Part shown: positions 60,506 through 64,000 of the stretch, one piece after another | Layout of the letters: each line of letters starts with the position of its first letter | How positions within the stretch are numbered: position 1 is the stretch's first letter | Assembly: GCA_035771175.1 (NCBI GenBank) | Contig: CM069593.1 | Span: forward strand, 18,815,956 to 18,879,955 | Direction: 5' to 3' | Length of the DNA stretch: 64,000 bases | Source of the DNA: Paratinospora sagittata | Taxonomy: Eukaryota > Streptophyta > Magnoliopsida > Ranunculales > Menispermaceae | The notes under the pieces: generated by a model | Database searches by the model: none | The model's input: the letters and a program-made list of their open reading frames with translations, nothing else | What the model was told of the DNA's origin: nothing | Program-made: the position numbers and the translations under genes

Positions 60506-63134
60506 ATGGTGGTTGTGAGATCAAACTCGGTTAATGCAGTCCGCGACCCCAGCGACGAAGAGGCTCCTTCAAATCACTCTCCTTTCTCACTTTCCACAGA
60601 TCATCATCATCAACCTCATAATCATCAGAACCAACAAAAGAACCTCGACGCTGGTGCCCTTTTTGTTCTCAAATCCAAAGGTATTTATTTACACAAATTC
60701 ATCTCACTTCTTTCATCACACCCTTCTTAATTTTTTCCTCTCGTAGAAAATTTTTAATTTAAAACCACAACTTTTCTTTTTTCCTATCCTACCTAAAGGG
60801 ATTATTCAACGAGGAGCTTTTGAGAACCATTTTATGATTAAAAGTACTTTCTTTTTCTTTTTTTTTTGAAAAATAAAATAATTAGAAGTACTTTTAATTA
60901 AATATGTGTGACTACATCTACTTTTTACTAAATTATTGTGGGAAAAATAAATTTTTTTTCCCATTTTTCAGAGAAACTGGGTGAGATAAGCTTGTTTAAA
61001 AATGTTTTCTGTGCAAGCACGATGCTTGTGTACACTTGGGGGGCACGACTAGTTCCTCAAACGAATCCCCATAAGTTAATTAGATTCAGTAATAGTAGTC
61101 TTTTAAGTTTTTTTTTTTTTTCTATCAAGTAGTCTTTAAGTTAAAGCGAACATTTGTTTAGTAAAAAATTGATTTGCGCGTACAGGATCATGGTTGCACT
61201 GTGGATACCATCTAACAACATCGATAGTGGCTCCGGCACTGCTGAGCCTACCCTTAGCGTTAGCGTCACTGAGCTGGGTAGCTGGTGTGATCAGCCTGGT
61301 GGTTGGAGCCATAGTCACCTTCTACTCGTACAATCTCATCTCTTTGGTTCTCGAACACCACGCTCAGTTGGGAAAGCGGCACCTTCGGTTCAGGGACATG
61401 GCTTGTGATATTTTGGGTAAAGTCATATCTTATTATTAGCTTAGCGTCCACGTTTCAATTTGCAACAACTACATTCGTCACTATATGACAAAATAACCTC
61501 GTTTTCGTTGATGACGACCTCAAGAGTCTCGGCTACAGCCCTAAGAAATTTTAACGATTTGCTATCTACTTTTATAATCATATTTGACCTTAGATTAATT
61601 AAAATATTTGAAGAATGTTAATTTACCAGTAAAAAAAATATAATTATTATATATACAAAGACGTGTAAATTATACACATCTTTATAATTACATTTTAAAT
61701 TAGTATTTTCTTCCATTTAATATAATCACATGTTTGTCAAGAGGAAGAATTAAGATTTATAACATGAACATACACACGTTTGACCAATATATTCATTAAT
61801 ACACACATCTTGATCAAGAAGGAATCAAGATTATAAATAGATAAATAAATAAATTTTATTCGAAAGCTTTTCTTATAAAAAAATATTTTTAAAAAATATT
61901 TTATTAATATTATTTTTAAAAATTATTAAATTAGATCGAATTACTTACCAACATATTATTCGAGAAATATGTTTAAAAAATGGGTTAATAAAGTATTACT
62001 GCTCCTTCGAGAAATATGTTTAAAAAATAGGTTAGTAAAGTATTACTGCTCTTATAAAAGCATGGAAGGAATGATCTTTAAAGTTTGACCTTTGTTTTAA
62101 CGACTGATAACATGTCACTTGGCAGGTCCACGATGGGGTCGTTATTATGTGGGCCCGATCCAGTTTCTTGTCTGTTATGGCGCGGTAGTCGGTTCTACTC
62201 TTCTCGGTGGCCAGTGCACGAAGGTGGGTCCCACTCAAAACTTTTCAATTTTTATCAGATGCTCCCGCATGTCAAGTTCATAAACAGAGAAACGAATCAT
62301 ACACCATACACCGCTCATGTTGTTCATAAAAAAACCAAAATATACTGAAGCTCTTTGTTTTTGTAGACAATTTACTTGCTGTCGAATCCAAATGGAGGGA
62401 TGAAGCTATACGAATTTGTAATAATGTTTGGAGTTCTTCTTCTGATTTTAGCTCAACTTCCTTCATTTCATTCCTTGAGGCATATCAACTTGGTCTCTTT
62501 GGTTCTCTGCCTTGCTTACAGCTTCTGTGTCACAGCTGGTTCCATTTACTTGGGTGAGATTAACATCAAATACACCCATCTTTTCACAAAATAGTTAAAG
62601 GTCTTTTTTTTTTTTTTTTAACATTCTTGTTGATCTTCTATGACTAAATTATCTATATCTGTGTTACATTACAGGGAATTCCTCCAAGGGTCCACCAAAA
62701 GATTACTCTACAACTGGAGACAGTGCAAGCCGTGCTTTTGGCGTCTTTAATGCAATTGCCATTATTGCTACTACATTTGGAAATGGAATCATTCCCGAAA
62801 TTCAGGTTTGATTTTCTCCAAATAATAATTCTAATCTTTAGTTCATTATCAACTTGCGGCACTAATTTATGTATTATTAATGAAGGCGACAGTGGCGGCT
62901 CCGGTTAAGGGGAAGATGTTCAAGGGCCTGTGTGTTTGTTACACAGTGGTGACTGTAACTTTCTTCAGTGTTGCCATCTCCGGTTACTGGGCATTTGGAA
63001 ACAAAGCAGAAGCAACTGTGCTCAGCAACTTCATGAGAAAAGGAAAGCCATTAGTGCCCAAATGGTTTCTTTTGATCGCTAATCTCTTCACTCTCCTCCA
63101 ATTATCAGCAGTTAGTGTGGTAATTAAGCTCAAC

Positions 63135-63166
<32 letters not shown>

Positions 63167-64000
63167 TTGCAAATAAAGTAAATTACATTTAAAATGACAC
63201 CTTCTTGTTAATTAGATCTTTTATTATAGAGAATGCTAAAACTATTTAAAATATATACTCAAATTTATACTCAACCTGACGTGACAACATACTGCATCAC
63301 CACGTCATAAAAGAGAAAAAAAAAGTAATAAGAGTGTTAAAACGACCTAAGATATACATTCAAATTTATACTCAAGTTGACGTGGCAATACATCACATTA
63401 CCATTACGAGGTCATTAGAGGAAAAAAAAAAAAAACTTTTCACTCACCGTACACTTTATCTGCCTCGATATAATTTTGTGTATATTTTTTGAGTCGTAAA
63501 AATATTTTTTTAAAAAATACTCTTCAATCGTCGTACACGAAATATAATTTTGAATATAATGTTTAACATTTCTCTTTATTATACAAGAGTAATTAATAAA
63601 CTCAAAAAATATAATTGTCGTGTAGTTGCACTCTTTTGCAAGTTAAAATAATATTTTTATAGTACAAATCACACATCAAGTTAATCAACCGATCACCTAA
63701 ATATTTCATTCGACACAGGTTTACTTGCAACCCACAAACGAGGTGTTGGAGAGGACATTTGCAGACCCAAATAGAGCCCAGTTCTCGGCTCGAAATGCTG
63801 TGCCGAGGTTGATTTCGAGATCATTATCAGTTGTAATTTCTACAACAATTGCGGCGATGCTTCCCTTCTTTGGAGACATTAATGCGCTTTTGGGAGCTTT
63901 TGGGTTCATCCCACTTGATTTCATATTGCCAGTAGTGTTCTTCAACTTCACTTTCAAACCATCCAAAACGCAACCAATTTTCTGGGTTAATACCTTGATT
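60506..64000 (+). CDS. GAT1: GABA transporter 1-like permease (AAAP family), 3' end outside the window
   Basis: It is a proton-coupled, probably plasma-membrane transporter of GABA and related compounds, in the amino acid/auxin permease family. Exons: 60506-60680, 61186-61416, 62126-62223, 62367-62553, 62675-62805, 62886-63119, and 63719 to the window end. These give 446 residues so far; the known GAT1 is about 450-460, so only a short C-terminus is missing. The match to Arabidopsis GAT1 is strong: LDAGALFVLKSKGSW near residue 47, YHLTTSIVAPALLSLP, RWGRYYVGPIQFLVCYG, QLPSFHSLRHIN, TTFGNGIIPEIQATV, ISGYWAFGNKA and GAFGFIPLDF. About ten hydrophobic segments are visible. The first 46 residues are hydrophilic with a His/Gln/Asn-rich piece. 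The start ATG opens this segment and is followed by a phase-matched donor. The last introns carry T-rich inserts. Confidence 0.94.
63120..63718 (+). other. Intron 6 of the GABA transporter gene with an internal repeat
   Basis: A 599-bp intron. Two similar segments, AAATTTATACTCAACCTGACG (about 63257) and AAATTTATACTCAAGTTGACG (about 63361), each followed by an ACATCAC or CTGCATCACC word and an A-run, form an imperfect tandem repeat of about 104 bp. Confidence 0.7.

Noticed and set aside
1..64000. CRISPR arrays or prokaryote-type defence or biosynthetic clusters
   Set aside because: All regular repeats are microsatellites, tandem duplications or transposon ends. There are no spacer-repeat arrays, and the genes are intron-bearing plant genes.

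Overview
This is plant nuclear DNA, almost certainly from a eudicot. It is AT-rich and holds seven intron-bearing or plastid-targeted protein genes of plant-only or plant-typical families, one nuclear tRNA gene and many short transposon relics. Introns follow GT-AG rules except for one AT-AC intron. I could not name the species. All exon models below were joined by hand. Every complete one gives an open frame with matching splice phases, and the lengths are close to the family norm where I know it.

Layout. 1-4.7 kb: AT-rich intergenic DNA with old SINEs. 4.7-12.4 kb (minus): FACKEL-type sterol C-14 reductase, 13 exons. 12.4-19.4 kb: repeat-rich DNA with a 2,032-bp solo LTR (5-bp target duplication) nested in another repeat, then an unidentified non-repeat-like segment. 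19.4-29.0 kb (plus): TIC100/EMB1211 chloroplast import protein, 11 exons; its introns carry a SINE, a tandem duplication and a 922-bp hAT-like MITE. 30.8-34.3 kb (plus): HD2-type histone deacetylase, 10 exons, including a U12-type AT-AC intron followed by a 17-nt micro-exon. 36.27 kb (plus): tRNA-Leu(UAA), 190 bp ahead of a single-exon plastid peroxiredoxin IIE (36.5-37.2 kb). 37.2-42.2 kb: intergenic. 42.2-45.2 kb (minus): CSLA9-like glucomannan mannosyltransferase, 9 exons. 45.2-51.7 kb: intergenic with MITE relics and a 163-bp tandem duplication. 51.7-57.4 kb (minus): a DEAD-box-helicase-like protein that has lost its ATPase motifs, 7 exons. 57.4-60.5 kb: intergenic. 60.5-64.0 kb (plus): GAT1-like GABA transporter, cut by the window end.

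The genes do not form an operon or an evident metabolic cluster. They are independent housekeeping or developmental loci: sterol synthesis (ER), chloroplast protein import, chromatin/nucleolus, plastid redox, Golgi hemicellulose synthesis, probable RNA biology and GABA uptake. I found no CRISPR array or bacterial-type system. The observations most worth checking are the AT-AC intron with micro-exon, the pseudo-helicase, and the cleanly bounded transposon relics.
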